A stretch of DNA of 64,000 nt from Phytoseiulus persimilis (taxonomy: Eukaryota > Arthropoda > Arachnida > Mesostigmata > Phytoseiidae), in the NCBI GenBank assembly GCA_037576195.1, contig CM075101.1, positions 20,708,001 through 20,772,000 of the forward strand, given 5' to 3'. The notes beneath the pieces are model-generated. The model was not told the DNA's origin, did not search any database, and worked only from the letters and a program-made list of their open reading frames with translations. Of this stretch, positions 12,701 to 27,700 are shown piece by piece; position 1 is the stretch's first letter; the number at the start of each line of letters is the position of its first letter. The position numbers and the translations under genes were made by a program.

Positions 12701-15700
12701 ATATGCGACGTTGTATCCTTCTTCTCGTTGGAGTGAGTCGCCGCCTCGGCTATCCTTGACTCCAAGGAAAGAATGGGAGTCAGCCCGGTAGGTAGCTTTT
12801 CTTGCTAGGGAGATAGATACCTACTCACGTGGGTTAATTCGGCTCCGTTGGTCAGAGTCATAGAGGCTATTTTAATTAAGAGAGAAAATCTCAGTTGAGC
12901 AAGCAGCCTACCAACCAAGCTTCCGCATGGCCGGTCACTCGGCTCCTCATCTTCACACCTGGACATTCACTCAGGAGAAGTTAGCTCGGACCCGAACTCC
13001 TGTCGCTTCGCGTGATCCCAAAGCGTTCGTTTGAAGCAAGGGTGCCGATCCTCCGGGAAATTCCGGTTCCATCAACTGGCTGCCCCGGCGTGGTTTCGCT
13101 GTGGAGAGAGCTCCGCGGCATCTCGCAAGAGTCTTGGTATTTTCCGCGACTTCGCCAGGACAACGCCGCTCTCCGCTCTTTGACTGGAGCGGAACGTCGG
13201 AATTCGTTTCCCTGTCTCTCGCATCAGCTCGTAGGCATCGAGACGGCGTGCCCGTATGCCGGAGGCACGCAGTAGGGATGTGCGTCAAATCGTCAACAAG
13301 TTCCGTCACCTACGAGACGGAGCCGAACGATGGAAAATGGATGCGCGGACGCGGGGACGAAGTCACTGACAAAGTGATTGATTGATGGGCAATCGACGGT
13401 CTGTCCCTGTTCGCAGGGTCCGAGCGAGTCCAGAGCTCCTATCAATCCATCGAACGAAGACCAATAGGTGTCACTTCAAAGCTTTCGGCTCGTTTTCCTC
13501 TTCTTTCGAGACGACGACGAGGGCGGCGGCATTGAACATCGGCGGCATAGCAGCAGCAGCATCGATTCCCCCGGAGACCACTTTGATAAAAAGCTTCCCA
13601 TCGCGGACAGCCAGTCATGAAAAGGGACAACGGTGACGGCGACGACGACGATACTGAGGGACAAGGCCGTTGAGTTTCGAAGAACCGTTTGTAGCTGTGG
13701 AACTCTGACTCTCGGTGATCGGTTGGAGTCCCCGAAGCGGAACTGCTCTTTTCGGATCTAGCGCTTTCGAGTATTCCTGACCGGATCCTCGGAGCAAACA
13801 TGGCTCCACGTTGAGGAGCATAATGAGTCTCGAGGAATTCTCGAAGCAATATCGAATGTTGAGCCGATCGTTCTCCATTGCGAGGCGGGTGGAATAGAGG
13901 ACGCGTTTCCAGGGTTCCGGGATGAGCTCCACTTCTCGCGACTCGTAATGCTGAGACGAAACCGACTTCTCCCGGAAGATGCGGATGACAACCGAGATGC
14001 AGAGGCTTAGCTCCGGCTGGTGGTGGAGTCAAAAACCACTGCGACCGAGGATTTCGGTAGAGTAAGCAACTAGAGGATCCGTCCCGAGGAGATCGTTGTG
14101 GAGGATCATCGGATAAGTTTAATCGTGGATACATGCGACCAAAGAGGTGCTCGCTTCGTTGCCGGCCGGCCGGCCGGCCGACCGCCTGACTGGTCGCTCG
14201 TCGGAACAGCGGGCGGTGTAATAGCTGACCCGATGTCTATTTCGGTAACCTTTTGCTGCTACTGCACGCGTGTGCGGCGGCGGCGGCTGCTGTCTACACG
14301 ATGGCCTATCATCATCAGTAGTAACCCTTTTGTGTCGTCTGGGGTGCCCCCGAAAAGACACGCGAAAGAACACACATGCCAGCATGTGAGCAAGCTCTCC
14401 GAGCGGTCGACGCGGGACGGCTGACTGGTGAGTGGCGTCCAGTAGAGTGGCGGTAGCCGAGACAAACCCGTCAAACAGATGCGTCATGTCATTCGATCGA
14501 TTCGAGAAACAAGAGAGAAATGGAAGAGAAAGATAGACATATAGACAAAAGCTATTCAGGTAATCATGCGCCACGTGCCATGTTTCGGCGTGGACACTTT
14601 CCGCGCGCGCGCAGACTGTTTCGCTCCGACGACGCGACATCCTTCGAGAGCTTCCATGCAGCACGATGAGATTGTGGAATTCCTCGAGCTCGGTAGCTGG
14701 AACGTCTCTGGTCGACATGTAATGTTTGACGAAATCCTCAGAAAGCCTCTCCTCGCCCCCGTTCGTCCCCAACGGTCGCAAATCACCAAGCGTAGCACAA
14801 AAAAGACGGAGGGAAGGAAACACTCTTCCAAGGACCCGAACGCGGTAAAGACTCGGACCAGAGACAACTTGGACACTCGACCGAGGAGAGGCTTCGGAAA
14901 GACCGGAGAGTTGCTCCTGGGATTAGGGGCACGAGGCGGCGCATCGGGGGCTGGGAGTCCCTCGCTTTTTCTTCTTCTCATTACAGGACCATTAGGTAGC
15001 TTACGACCAGGCCCTCCTGGCGGACCCCTAACGGGAACCTGGCGGAACCCCAACGGGAGCCTGGCGGAACACCGGCGGCCGCGACGACTCCGACCAAAAG
15101 CAGGTGAAGTTGCTTTTTCGGGACGTAGGTGGGCTGCTCGTCGTCGGTGGCCTGCTTATTTTCCTTGCGCAGGAGCCGCGGTCGTCCTTGCCGTCCAAAT
15201 CCGGATTCGCGGGCGGGGAATAGAGCTTTGCATGCTTCTGGCCACCGGGCTCATGGACAGAGCAAGCAACCAGCGAAAGCCGAACGGGGCAAGGGGTTGG
15301 CTTTTGTGACAAACTCCGCCGGGTGGAGGTACTGCTGCTCGTTAGCCGTAATGCAGTGGTTCCACCCGTGGCGTCGTTGCACCTCTTGCAGGTGGATTGC
15401 ACGCCAAACGGGCGAGCGGGCGGGCGGCCAGGAGAACCTTCAAGGTCCGTTCGAGGGCAGACATCTATGATGATAACGAATCCGGCTGCGACACGTTCGC
15501 TTTCTCTTCTCGCCGACTTTCCCTCTTGCTTTCACCCCTCGTGGTTATTCTCCAAAGGTGCAAGTAGCGGTAGCGACCGACGCTGGTAGAACCTGTGATG
15601 ATGGTGGCGATGGGAGAACGACGGGCGTCCTGGCTCGCCGAGTAGAGTAGGGGTCGGTCGGTCGGACGAACGGACGGTGTCTTTCTCGTGGACAAAAATG

Positions 15701-18700
15701 CTCTCATCCCTGGCCGTGACGCGTTCTTCGCCGTGCAGCTTTTGCTCTGCTTGCCTCGGTCGTGGTTATTGTCTCTTCACACATAAGGGCCTTCGGCTTG
15801 CTCCTAGGGATGGAGGTGGGACGGGAAAGGAAGAAGAGACGACGACGGCTAGAGGTGACCGTCTCTTGTTCCCCGCAGCCCCCTACGATGACGACGACCA
15901 CGGACTTCCCCGCGTCGCCCTTAGACGCGGTCCGCTCCCCCTGTTGGGCGTAATAAGGCGAGAACGGGCAAAAGGCCGACTGGCGTCTCCTTCTTCCCGG
16001 CGGGCAAAAAAATCCGACGCGCTCGCTCGAGGGCAAGTTTTTGCGCTCCCGGCCCGAGAGGCTCATACTTAAGAAATGCAGCTGACTGACTCGCTGTTCC
16101 AGTCACCCCTGCCCGCGGCGCTGGGTCAGAGCTCTTAGAGAGTGCCGCCAGCCCGTGCGCTCGCCCGCTCTCGAACTCGGTGGACCAGGGGTCAGTACAG
16201 CCTTGCTCCTCGTTTACTCGGAGCCTGCGAGTAGGAGTCGTCGACGACGGTCCGACCGAAAACGCTCTCCGACACGCTTGCATATTCAGCCCGATCGCCG
16301 TTCATCCGGCAGCTGGAGCGCGCCAGCTTCCCACTTATCCAAATCCTGTCAAGGAGCACGCTGCCCCGGCGCGCATGGCTCCAGCCGGCCGGTGTTGTAG
16401 CTAATTTTTTGCCTCAGCCGTGCACGACGATGTTTTGACTCGGCCGATACGGAAAACACGCACGTGGCTTCAACTCCATCAAAAGCTGAGCTCAGACGAA
16501 ACAGCAGCGAATGCCAACAATAGTTCACCGACTGTCAGCGAGCAGCACTACTTTCTGATGGTGATCGTCTGGGGGCTGGAAGTTCCCCTCTCCGGCAACA
16601 CCGCTGCCGCCACGACCGCCACCCTTGGTTCCCTTGCTGCGAGTTTGTTAATTGGGGTTGCTTGGCTTGCCATGCTTTTCTACCTCGTTCTTTCATTTGT
16701 TCGTTCTCCCGCTCGCTCGTTCGTTCGTTTATTGAAGTAATGTGCTGCTGAGAGTGGCTTACTTGCCAGGGGTCGGCGAGGACCCCTATCGCTCCCCTCG
16801 ACAGTCTCCCGACTGACTGACTGACTGGTTGGCTGCGCCAAGAAGTCCAATACGGTCCTGTGCTTCTGACACGCTTACTTTTCCTGAAACTTTTCTTGGC
16901 CTGCTTTCGGTCTGTACGTCCGCTCGTCTGTCGGTCCTGCCGGCCTGCCCGCCCGCCCGCCGTCCATGACCATCCGTCCGTTCGTCTGAGCGAAGGACCT
17001 TTGTCATGGCGAGCCGTCTCGTCTGTTCGTCTTCCTGCGGTTCCACCGCCGCCACACGAGAATTCTCCTTCTCGGTCTGGCATTGTTCAAATCCTTTTTT
17101 TCGACTCTCCCGCCGGTGGACGAGGTAGCGGGGGCGGCTGTGGTGCCACCGCTGGTCTTCGCGCTTTCTTCCGGACGTCGTTTCGTCTCAATTAGCGGCA
17201 GTTGCCCGGATGGCGGCCGGATCGGGGAGCGATGCGCTCCAACCAATACATCTTTGCACGGAAACGCCGTCGCTTCCATTCTGCAATGCGCTCTTCTTTC
17301 TCCCTAACCTCTCCACTCTCAACCAACTGCCTTACGGGATCACGCGAACAATACGCTCCGTTTCCTGTGTCGTTTCCTTCCCCCGTCCTCCCTGCCGCGA
17401 ACATTGTTTTGAATGAGATCATTTGTACCGGCGCGCACCTTGCATAGCTCGAGAGACCAGAGGGAAAGACATCGAATCGCCGTTGGGAAGAAGCATCCGA
17501 ACGCGATTCATCTCGAGTGGGAAAAGGCCTTCCGCTGTCTTGCCGTGCTCCTCGACGTTGGGAGTTTGTGGTATTCCTCGATTACTGGGATTGAGTTTAC
17601 CTTTCATCGGCCGCGATAGGCGTTGGAAGTTCCTCCTTGCCGAGCTGGTCATTCCTCACAGCTTCGTGATCTCCTCTCGGAGCTCAAGGAACGAGTTAAA
17701 GGGTTCGTGGGTCAAGCGCAACGTCAATCATTCACTTCGTGGCAAAGCTACTCTCGGCTCACCGATAGGGAGAACTCTCTTCGCTGCCGTCCGATTAACT
17801 GATACTAGCTTGTCCGGAGATGTTCGGACCAATGCGTGTGATCTGATGTTTCACTAGTTTCCTCCGTTCCTTTGTCGCCGTGGTCGTCGTCTTCGTGGCC
17901 GTTGTTGTCAGGACAAGGTGGTGTTGGCAGACAGCTCTGCTGCTATCATCAATGCCGCTCAGTTCTCTGGTCGCTCACCTGTGTGATAAGTGCACAAAAG
18001 ACGATGGATGCGGACAGATGTCGGTGACGACCGTTGCCGCCAACGGAAGTGAGTTTGCCATCGCTGGGCTTCGGATCGCAGCAGGAGCAGAATCAAAAGC
18101 CGAAAACAGCAAAAAGCTGTGGCGGTTGTTGTCGGCCTCTATCCGTTCGTTATGACATCCTGACTCTTGCTGTCTACCAGTTGGGAGTGGCAGAAGCAAC
18201 GGCGGCGGCGGCGGCAAACTCCAGTAGAGCGTTGCAACAAACGAGATGTCCGGTGCAAGTTGCGACGCTCCGTTACCCGAAGAGTGAGAGGGAGAGAGCG
18301 AACGCCTTGTCTATTTACAGATATCCTCGACAAGACTCTCTCACGCATACGAAAATACATACGTACACGGGGACATACAGAGCCTCATAGATGTGGCCCT
18401 GCATATGTATGTATAGAGTACGCCGAGCGGCGTCTGACCGGGCCTTCATGCGTGATCAGGCAGCAGCCACATTCGCTTTGCTTTTTTAGACGGTTTCACT
18501 CTGTTTGCTGGACGGCTAGCAAAGCCAAACAATGTCCGCGCTCATCAATGGACGCGACGGACTTGAACGACAACCTTTTCGACCCTGATGTCTTTCCCAT
18601 GCCATTCTTCTCAGGCAATGATGCTCTCGCTTGTTTGCCTTCCTTCCTCGCCTCGCATTCGCCTTTGCGTCCGCCCTCGTTTTGTCCTTCGCCTTTGGTT

Positions 18701-21700
18701 TCTCATTCACCAATGTCGTCTCCTCCTCCTGCGTCGGCTTCCTTCCGCTCTGCCCTCCTGAATATTGCGATGTGCGACGGCAGTCGGACGGACAAGCATG
18801 ATTTGCTTTGACAAATACCATGCGAACGATTGAATTCAAATTCGCATACTGCACACAGCGGGGGCAAGGGCATCTATTGTGCTTTTGAGATTGTCCCAGA
18901 ATGAGGTTGCCGGCTACACCTTCCGAACGTCCACTCGGCGCCAAGAAATGACTCAGCGTAGGAGTTGGGCAGGAGGAGGAGAGGGCTCGAACAGCGCATC
19001 ATTGAAGCAATCATGTTCATCATTCCTGGTGATGCTTCCATGCCCGAGAGATCTCCTCCGGCATCAGCCCGAACAGAGTGAGGACCATTGGTACCATACG
19101 TCAGACCGCAAGCGGGAGGGGTCGAACCCACCGCTAAGCTCCATAGAATCGCTCGGTTTCGGTGCGGTCGAGAACGAGCGTTTTACGAATGGCAAACGTT
19201 CGACTCGCCCTCTCAAGCAAACAACAACGAGCGATTCCGACGGACTATTAGCACGAGAGTGATTTTTTGGGCAATCATCGGAGGAAACTCGTGTGGGTTT
19301 CATTTCAAGTCACACGGGGTCACGCATCATTCCCGCTTGCGGTCTGATTAACTCCTAACCGCTCGTCACGGACCACACTCGCCGTTACGGCCTCGACGAG
19401 GAGAGTCTCACAACGCGGGCTCGAGCACAATACCGCACATTGTCGAGGAGAAGGATTCCAAAATACCCGATGACACGGCTCCCGATGCGCTTCCTGATGA
19501 AATCCGTCCGCTCATAGCTCAAAAGATAGTTTCGCGGGGCTTTGATCAAAATCAGGCTACGCTCCGGATATATTCTGGAAGTAATTCTAGAAGTCATTCA
19601 ACTCTCTTGTCGCGGTCGCCGAGGCTTCAACCGATTGGGAGAGAGCCCCAACCCGGACAGCGTGAAAATCCCTTCGAACGGGTTCGAAATTTCGCGTTAT
19701 AATTGACGAGGTGGTCGGAGCAAACGACAAGGAAGGCAACCGAGCAATGGTCCGACGAAGAACGAATGAGAGAATGGACGGGCCGAATGTTTTTTAGTGT
19801 TGCATTTACATTTTTTACACCTTGCCAAGATTAGAATGATTGATATGAAAAACAAAAACCGCTTCGAACTGGCCGAGCGAGCGCGAGCGGCCATCGCGGC
19901 GATTGAGCGAGCGATTTCATTCAGAACTAACACAGAGGCGACAAAGCTTGCGGAGGATAGGGTTGACTGGGGGAACTAGCTCGAAACCATTCGCACCGAG
20001 ACCACACCTCGCCGCCTGCCTCCTGGGTCCATTCTGAGGCTCCGGCGCGCCGGCTGCATCATCGAAATCTTTGTTGTTTTGTTTTTAAGAGTTTTTGCAA
20101 GCACCTTTTTTCCCCCGCCGGCTAACGGGGTTCTCGCGCGCTCGTTCTCGACTGGCCAGCGGGCCGAGCGGCCAGGTTGCTGCCTTCAGCCGCAGATGAT
20201 GCCGACAACAACGACCGGGATGATGAGCAGCAGAAGCTTTTCTCTCGTAGTCTTGTTGTTTTTTGCATATGTCTCTTGAAGTGGACACATGCGCTCCATG
20301 CATGGACCATGGAGAACGTGCTGCTGTCAGGGATCGAGATCAAGGGTTGGGGGTTGGGCGTTTCTCTTTTTCTCTCCCTTCCTTTGACAGTGTTTCTTCT
20401 CTGGTTTTTATTCTGTTGTTTTTGTTTTGTCCGTCCTCTTCGGATACTGCGCCATTTTTTCAAGATAAGCTCAGTTTTCACTGTATGGAAAGCATCGTCG
20501 TGTGTTCCGAACCGTCGGGGGGTTGAAGAACTCCGAGGTTTCTCTGGACTTGACGTTTTCTCGCAGGGGATTCAGAGCTCCCGCTCTCGAATCATCAAGG
20601 ACATTATTCAGGATGTTTTGTGCCTCGCTGTGGGCTGATAAGGATTTACTCGTCGTGATTATTCTGGTTTTCAATCTGTAACTCGAGTTGGCTCCCTGAT
20701 AGGACCATTTCACGGAAACACAGGGAATCGTCACAGGAACTTTCCAGGACCAGCTCTCCTGCAGTTCTCGTATTCCACCTCATGGACTCCACCCTAGTTT
20801 CCACACATTCTCCCCTTTTCCGATCCCCTCTTCGGATCCACAACTACAGAGCCCCACTCCGGCCCTCGCCCGAAGATGACGGGAACCGCGGACGCCCGTC
20901 TCGGAGCGAGAGCGCGAGCCGCGAGAACTGAACGCTCACGTTCTGACCTCCTGCGCGAGACGGCGTCAAGGCCAGACGAATCCGCAAAAGTGAGCACACC
21001 ATTCAGCGCGGCTCCATCACGGTCGAGCGATGTTCTATTGCCATGCATGAGGATCTGCCATTTGTCAAGCCGACACAACAAATTCCCCTTTGTCCTCTTC
21101 GTGTCCCCTTGTGATTCAGTTTTCGCTGGGGTCGGGATGCTCTTCTCCGACCAGAGCCACTTGACGGCCGAGAGACAATCCAGTGGGAAATATGAAGAGA
21201 TAAAGAAGAGCAATGCGATTTGGGGTGAGGCGCGAGCCGGAGCGACCGTTCACGCCGAGTGGAGAGATTTCGGCGGCCACCTGTTGAGTCTTCCTGTAGA
21301 TTTATCCGCAGTTCACCGAGGAGTTCTTTGATCAATCACATTCAGCAGATTTTCCCCGACAGCTCGAGGAGCACGCGGGACTGGAATTCGTCACCGGTGA
21401 TCCCCTCGCGGCAGTGTTCAAGTTAAGTCGAACGCTCCGATACCGGGAGGGAGCCTTTCGGTCCAAGCGACTCGGACGGGAGCGTCCTTGAGAGAGAGAG
21501 ACCTGCTCCCGTTTCCGAGTCTGAAGTCAACTGAGCGGCTCCCGCTCCAGTCGTCGCCTCTTTGAGTCGTTTGTTGAAGACCTAATGTTTCCCGCGGTCC
21601 GCCTTGGGCCATGGGTCGGTTGAAGCCTTTTTATAAAGAAGCTATGTCGACACCCCGCTCCGGAAACCACCTGTGGAGGGCTCGGTTTGCCGGCGACGGG

Positions 21701-24700
21701 CGGGAATTCCACAGGGATTCAACTCCGATCGAGCGGGGAAGAAGACGATAAGTGCGACGGCGCACGCTAGATTTTGAAGCGAGACCGCAAGCCACCGAGA
21801 CGATGGCCATGAGAGAATGACGCTTCAAACCTGCTCCACACCTCACGAAATCCCCTCCCCCTCGGTTCTTCTCTCAAGGAAACGTAAGACTAGACCACCG
21901 CCGACACCCGAATCGAGAGATGAGATCATCATCGCTATGGGGAACCGTCTGACTAAGCGGCCAGTGGCCAGACGGCTCGCTGGTGATCGTCTCCCTAGCT
22001 GGCACGAGCGTGCGCACGTAGAGCTTGCAAGAGAGATCAATCCGTGCCGTTCGAGCGGCAGGCGCGGGCGGGTCGGCCAGCCAACCAGCCGGCCGGCTAG
22101 TCAGCCCCGATGGATTGAGCACTTGAGACAACTAAAGCAAGACGCCAGCCAGCTGGGCGAGCGTCTACTTTTCAAGCAATAAAACAAAGAAGGATATTGG
22201 ATCCTTATTCATTCATGGCCCGCTGCTGATGCCGCTGTTAGCTTCTCGGGGCGGGCCCGAGTGACAAGCGATCCGTCAATTAAGTCTGGTCGCCCGGTCG
22301 GTCGGTCGGTCAACTCAAGACGTTGATCGCTGCGGCCGCTGACGCCGCAACTGCCACCGCGGAAAAAAGAATCGAGGGGAGGAGTTTGGCGACGAAGAAT
22401 TCGATCGCTCGATTCCCTGCTCGGAGCGCTGCCTGTAGGCCACCAGCACCGATCCGATCGAGTAGTGCCGCGAGGGCCCGCCCGCCCGCAAGAATTAGTT
22501 GAACGGCCCCGATCCGAGAACGAGCACAAAGAGCCCCATGGTTGGCGCTTGACCCTTGTCGTCTTGACACTGACGCACCGCTGACATGCCGGCAAGTTGA
22601 CCCTTGTCGCAGAGCTGCGCCGGAGAGTAACTTTGAGTACGGGTCTTAGTCTTACGCTGTGCTTTGTGGAAGGTCGCCGAAAGCTGGGAGCGTAACCCCA
22701 AAACCCCAAGAGGAGTGGGAACTGGAGCACACGGGAGGACGCCGAAGAGGGGGATGCGGGCGCACAGAGAACAAGAAGACGACAGCACGGGTCGGAGAAT
22801 CGGCCAGAAGCGGGCACGCCCTTACATTAAGTGAGTGCCCCTTCTCGTGCTGTCGGCTGCCATCTCCTTGCCCTCACGCTTGCCTCCATTCGCTGTCAAG
22901 AGTCACAAGTAGTTGGCATGCATACATTTCTGATGGCGCTCGTTGCAGCCTGATCTATTGGCTATCGGGAGCCACTTAATGCTACAGGTAGCCGTACTCG
23001 GTCGCCAGATGACTAGTCGGATTGTTGGTCAGCTTGCCATGCCTCACCGCTTACGCCCGCCTATCCTGCTATACGCCCACCGCACACGTACCAATCGGTT
23101 AATTACGGCTTGTCATTATCAAGAAAGCAAGCCTCCATCTGAGAGTGTCGTCTACCTGTTCCTGCTCCGTTCATCTGTCTTCTCAGATACACTTTAGGTC
23201 CTGTCCGATCCGTCGTCGGCCGGTAGCGTGAACACACACACACACACACACAACTGACGGTCATCGTTATTACCATCATCGTCGCTTTAAGCTCTCATTC
23301 CCATCGTGTAATGCATGAGAGGCGCTCAGCCGAGATCGGAGGTCTACTGCTCGGAGCCATGACCGACTGAGGAGTCTGTGGTCGGGGTTCCGCGACGCCC
23401 CTCGAGCGCATACAGTCATTCACCAAGAGTTCGTCCGTAGATGGATTTTCCTACACCTCGTGAAGGGGAAAGTGGTTCCTGCATCCACCGTTCCATTTAT
23501 CGATCTCCGTGGTTAGCAAGGTTCGCTGTGTCTCTGGGAGGTCGGATATCTTTCGTTGCTGCACTGGGTTCGGCGGTGCCATTATCAGAACCGCACTCGA
23601 GGTTCGCGCTCCGTTTGTCTAGGGAGCCAAGACGCGTCGTTGTGAGCCGATTCCCACAAACCTTTGTTCTTTCAATCTATTGGTCATGGTCGGAATATCG
23701 CACCCTACCATATAGTTCATATCAGGTGGCAAAAATAAACATTCAACCCAAGACTCCTTCCTTTGTGAATCGGTTACCGATGCCCGGTACAGTTATCGAT
23801 GGCTTCGCATAGGGAACTGGAACCTCCTTTGCGGCGCTCCTCTACGCTGCGTGTTTTCCATTAATCCAAATCTAGGTAGATAAATCTGAAAGGTAGTCGT
23901 GGCGAATCGAGCCAAGTCAGGGACGGGGCGAGCCCAGCAAGGAAAGGCAGAAAGAATGATAGGGCCGAGGGCTTTTAAGCCCGAGAGAGGACAACGACGA
24001 TGGAGTGGACTACCACTGCCGCCGTCGCTGAAACAGGTGCGAAGAACCGCCTGACCCGTACGCTGTTTGCTGCGAGTAGAGGAGCGGAGTAGAAGGGGAC
24101 AAGAAGCATTGCATGCGTCGCATGGAATGGGGTCGAATAGGTCGGCTCGGATGGATACTTTGCATCAGAGAGTCTACTCTTCAGTCGCACTTGAGCAACA
24201 AGCAACGAACGCATCTGTTTCTATCGGCAGACGAGAGAGTGCACTTTGCTGTCGTCGTCGTCGTCGCGCCGTTGGCTTTCCTTCCTTGGTGGCATCCTAC
24301 TCGAGTCTTCTAACGCGACGATTTTCCGTTCTACCGCCCGAGCGGTTAAGCCTCATCCCCTACAATTCCGAGCTACTCTCCGATATGGGTCGATTCGGAG
24401 TCGAGCATTTCTGCACCGTAGGGGGAATGTTCCCCTCCTCCGGGAAATGCTCCTCGCTCATTCCGTGGGGGCCTCGCACAGATACCGTGAGGCTCTCCAG
24501 AATTCACAAGTGGTGGTACAGCCGCAACGGAAGAGTCGACCACGATCTCGAGCGTGCGTTCGAAGTGTGAGCGGCGGCGTCGAAGTCTGAGGTTTCCATT
24601 GCCTTTGCGTCCGCCGCCGGAGATACCGAGAACATTACCTTTCGCGGACAGTCATGCCTCCGCTCCTCCGGAGAGAGATCTGGAATGCGAAGATGACAAC

Positions 24701-27700
24701 GTGAGGAGGTTATTCCTACTCCACGGAGCGGATTCCTCGGTCGTCGATTCGATTGAGGAGGAAAGAATCGTTGGCTCGCGCTCGGAACCGAACACTCACA
24801 CGAAATGACTCTATCTCTGCAGTGTTTCATTTTGATCCTGAAGCAATGCATCTCAACCGATGAGGAAATTCCGAGGAGAGGAAAAATCAGCTTCGTTCTG
24901 ACAGATACTCGAGTTGCGAGCGCAGCACCCGAGCTGTCCGGAACTCGAGCCCGCCTCGCGACGTTCCGGGTGACATCTGTAGTGAAAGTCCAGACTCAGG
25001 GAGCTGAGAGCTCCAATCTCAGGATGTATGGATCAGAACGTCATCGAGGAGTTCGGAGAGAGAATTTCCGAATGATACAGAAGCCTGGAGTCTTCCCGGC
25101 ACATGAGATCGTCAACGCCAATTGAATCGAGGAGCGGGACAATAAGTGCCGCTGGAATTGCTCGGTGGACGCTGTTTTCTCCTGAGAGCAGATTTTTGAA
25201 TAAAATCGCTCCACAGACAACTACAATCTCGGACAGAGACGGGAAACAGACGTTTGCTTTTGTTTGATTCAGTCCGGTTTATCGCGGACGTGTACGCGGC
25301 ACGGAATATCTGTAAAGAAGCCAGGCTCGTCAGCATCGTGCGTGAGCCACGGATGCTCTACCGAGAGCAGCGAGTAGGAAGGTGTACGCGGGCTGATAGC
25401 GAAAACGCTATCGAAACCGGCGGAGACTTCGCTGCTGCTGCTGCTGATATGTTCGCGGCCTCGTGGCCGAAGGGCAGATTGCGTACGTGCTCGCCACGCC
25501 GCTGTCCCGATGCCTCCACAGGCGTCCGGGATATGCTCCTTCAGGACGCTCCCCGTTTCGCTTCCGGTTTCCTCATGCCACTTACCATCCATCTACCTCG
25601 GAGCTCTTCTATCGTAGCTTTTGCCGCAAATTAAAATATATAAACAACCTGCGTGATCCTGTGAGGCTCCTTCCGTTGCTCTGCCGTGCCGCGGCCGCAC
25701 GAGGAAACCCCAATAGTATTGAGACGAGCGGGCCGCTATCCAGTCGATCGGACGGGCAAAGAAGGAAGCTCTCCTGTGCATCTCGTTCAACATTTACACC
25801 CGCCACAAGCAAGAACGAACTGGTCGCTCTAACTAGGCTCCTGATGACTCAGGTGGCCGCTGGTGCCGCCGTCACCGATGACCACCCCTTCGCTGCGATG
25901 CGGATCGAGCATCCGACCCTCGATCGGACAAACCGATCGGCAGACGAGAGCGACCGACCGACCCCATTCGGGGGACGGATCCGCAGTAGAAATAGATTCT
26001 TCAAGAAAGGCTTGTCCTCCCAGACAGACTCGTCTTGTCCCACGACCTAGTCCTCCCATGGTCGTCGTCCTGCTGCACTTCGATCTCGTCGTCGTCGTCG
26101 TCGTTCCTTGACCCCATGACTAGCCGACGAGCGACCGAGCGAGCGAACAAGAAGGCTGCAGCAACCCCTTGGGTTCGATGGCCAATTGCTTTGCTCCATG
26201 GAGTTGTTGTGTTCGACAGACCGACGAAACGACTGTTCCTGCGAGGGAGGGGGAGGAGGATATTTTGGGCACGGTGGGCATCGCGGCGAAAGGAGCGGGA
26301 GCAATGAGACAGAGAGAAGTGAAATAGGTAAGGGCTTCCGTTGGTCGATTTGTCGTATCTATCAGCCGGACGAAATTAGGCGGTTCGTTCGGCCGTTGAA
26401 GGCCATCGATACCTTGAGCTGCAGAATTAGAATGGACCGAGATCACGCCGCCGCCGGCGCCCGGACGACCACCACGGTCGTCTCCCTCCTTACCAACCCT
26501 CGATCTCTGCGACGGTCGTCTCCCCGACCGTCCGGCGCTCAGTCGAGTCGTCCACCCCCGCTCGTTCCTTCATCTGACGGCCGCTACGGAGACGACAACC
26601 GCGCTCCGTTCAATCGGTCCGCTGTTCTCGACGACAATCGAATGTGTCTCGAGTGTCATCAGCCGGTGAAATGTCACTCGACACGCTATCGAATCGACTG
26701 AATCGGAGGCGCAATGCTGACGCTGTTTACTCCGCCGAAGAGAACGAAGCGCTCCGACGACGCGTTCCTCGGGCAGAACGAGGTTCTCGACCTCCCGAGA
26801 TGAACACGAGCCTGCCTTACGGGACACGAACGTTTAGTCGAGGGTTTTGTTGATCGTTACGAAAAGAGGATCAACCCGCCGTCTATTTGGTCGCTCTCCT
26901 CGCGACCTGGCCTACGAGCGGGCCCACGGACACGTAGCGAGCATCGAGAGAGAAAAAAAGTAAGAGAGAGAGAGAGAGGAGAATCCCTCGGGGTCAAGCG
27001 TTCCTGATCGTTCGCGTCTTCTCCGTAGATTGGCTGCACTCACGCTCGCGCCTCGAGGACTGCCTGCCAGGCCTGCCGACCGATCGGCCGTCGGCCTAAT
27101 GGACATTCAATAGTATTAACTCGATGAAGTCTCCGATGCGAGCGGGCCACCGATGAAGAGGACAGACAGAGAGCCTTCTTGGGTGGACAGTGAAGGCTAA
27201 GGGCGACCGCCGATCGGAGATTCTGTGGAGCCTCCGAGCGTCGTCTACCTGACCACCGGGTAGCGAGGTCAGCCGACTGACGGACCGTCTTGAAGCTCGC
27301 AGTGGCGGCGAAACTTCATTTCCTCGAGCGGGCCGCAGCTATTTCTCGTCTCGGAGAGGAAAGAAAGAAGGAAGGAAGCGGGCCGAAGGCGATGCTCCCT
27401 GAGATGGACGGCAGCCCGTACAAGGGACATGACGCAGATTTTTTTTTCGTTGCCTCTTTCTTCGAGGCGGCAAAGACACTTTTCGTTCGGCCAATGGAAT
27501 AGAATATATCAGCCTGTAGTGGCCAGCGTACGACCTGCCGGCCCGCTCTGTCGCTTGACTGACTGTTCGCTCCCTACCGAACTCAAGTCGTCAAGCAAGT
27601 CGGGACTTCCGCCTGACACGGAGACAGATTCTGCCGAGGGTAAGGCGGCGAGGCCCGGATCGCTCCGGGATCTGCAACGGGGACGCGTTGGTCAGCTTTC

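Larger units (their letters stand above)
12617..16800. other. intron 1 segment: regulatory-looking islands, no supported exon
   Basis: It includes a homeodomain-type TTAATTAA (12872-12879), a GGCC run (14161-14180), a 22-bp tandem repeat (15019-15072), a GGTCGG/GGAC run (15653-15678) and TTAATTGG (16648-16655) close to a CTCG/TTCG run. The 247-codon open frame at 14566-15309 has no domain and is rich in Arg/Gly/Pro, as expected from stop-poor GC-rich DNA. Confidence 0.4.
16991..25400. other. intron 1 segment: alternating plain sequence and GC-rich islands
   Basis: It holds CAATTAG (17189-17195), CAATTAA (22277-22283) and TTAATTA (23099-23105) cores, a CCAG/GGCC tract at 22061-22107, a GGTC run at 22288-22312 and a CA microsatellite at 23232-23253. 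Stretches such as 18800-19700 and 20640-21900 are plain. No exon with a recognisable product is visible. Confidence 0.4.

Noticed and set aside
14566-15309. 247-codon plus-strand open frame in intron 1
   Set aside because: No domain. The composition is Arg/Gly/Pro-rich, part of it reads through a 22-bp tandem repeat, and long frames on the opposite strand overlap it. It is explained by few stop codons in GC-rich DNA.
18548-18811. 87-codon frame starting MDATDLNDNLFDPDVF
   Set aside because: The start looks protein-like, but the remainder is Ser/Pro low complexity from a TTCGCC-type repeat and the antisense strand is open as well. Not enough to call.
19105-19125. Minus-strand B-box-like sequence (gggttcgacccc)
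   Set aside because: The T-arm stem does not pair and no cloverleaf can be drawn.
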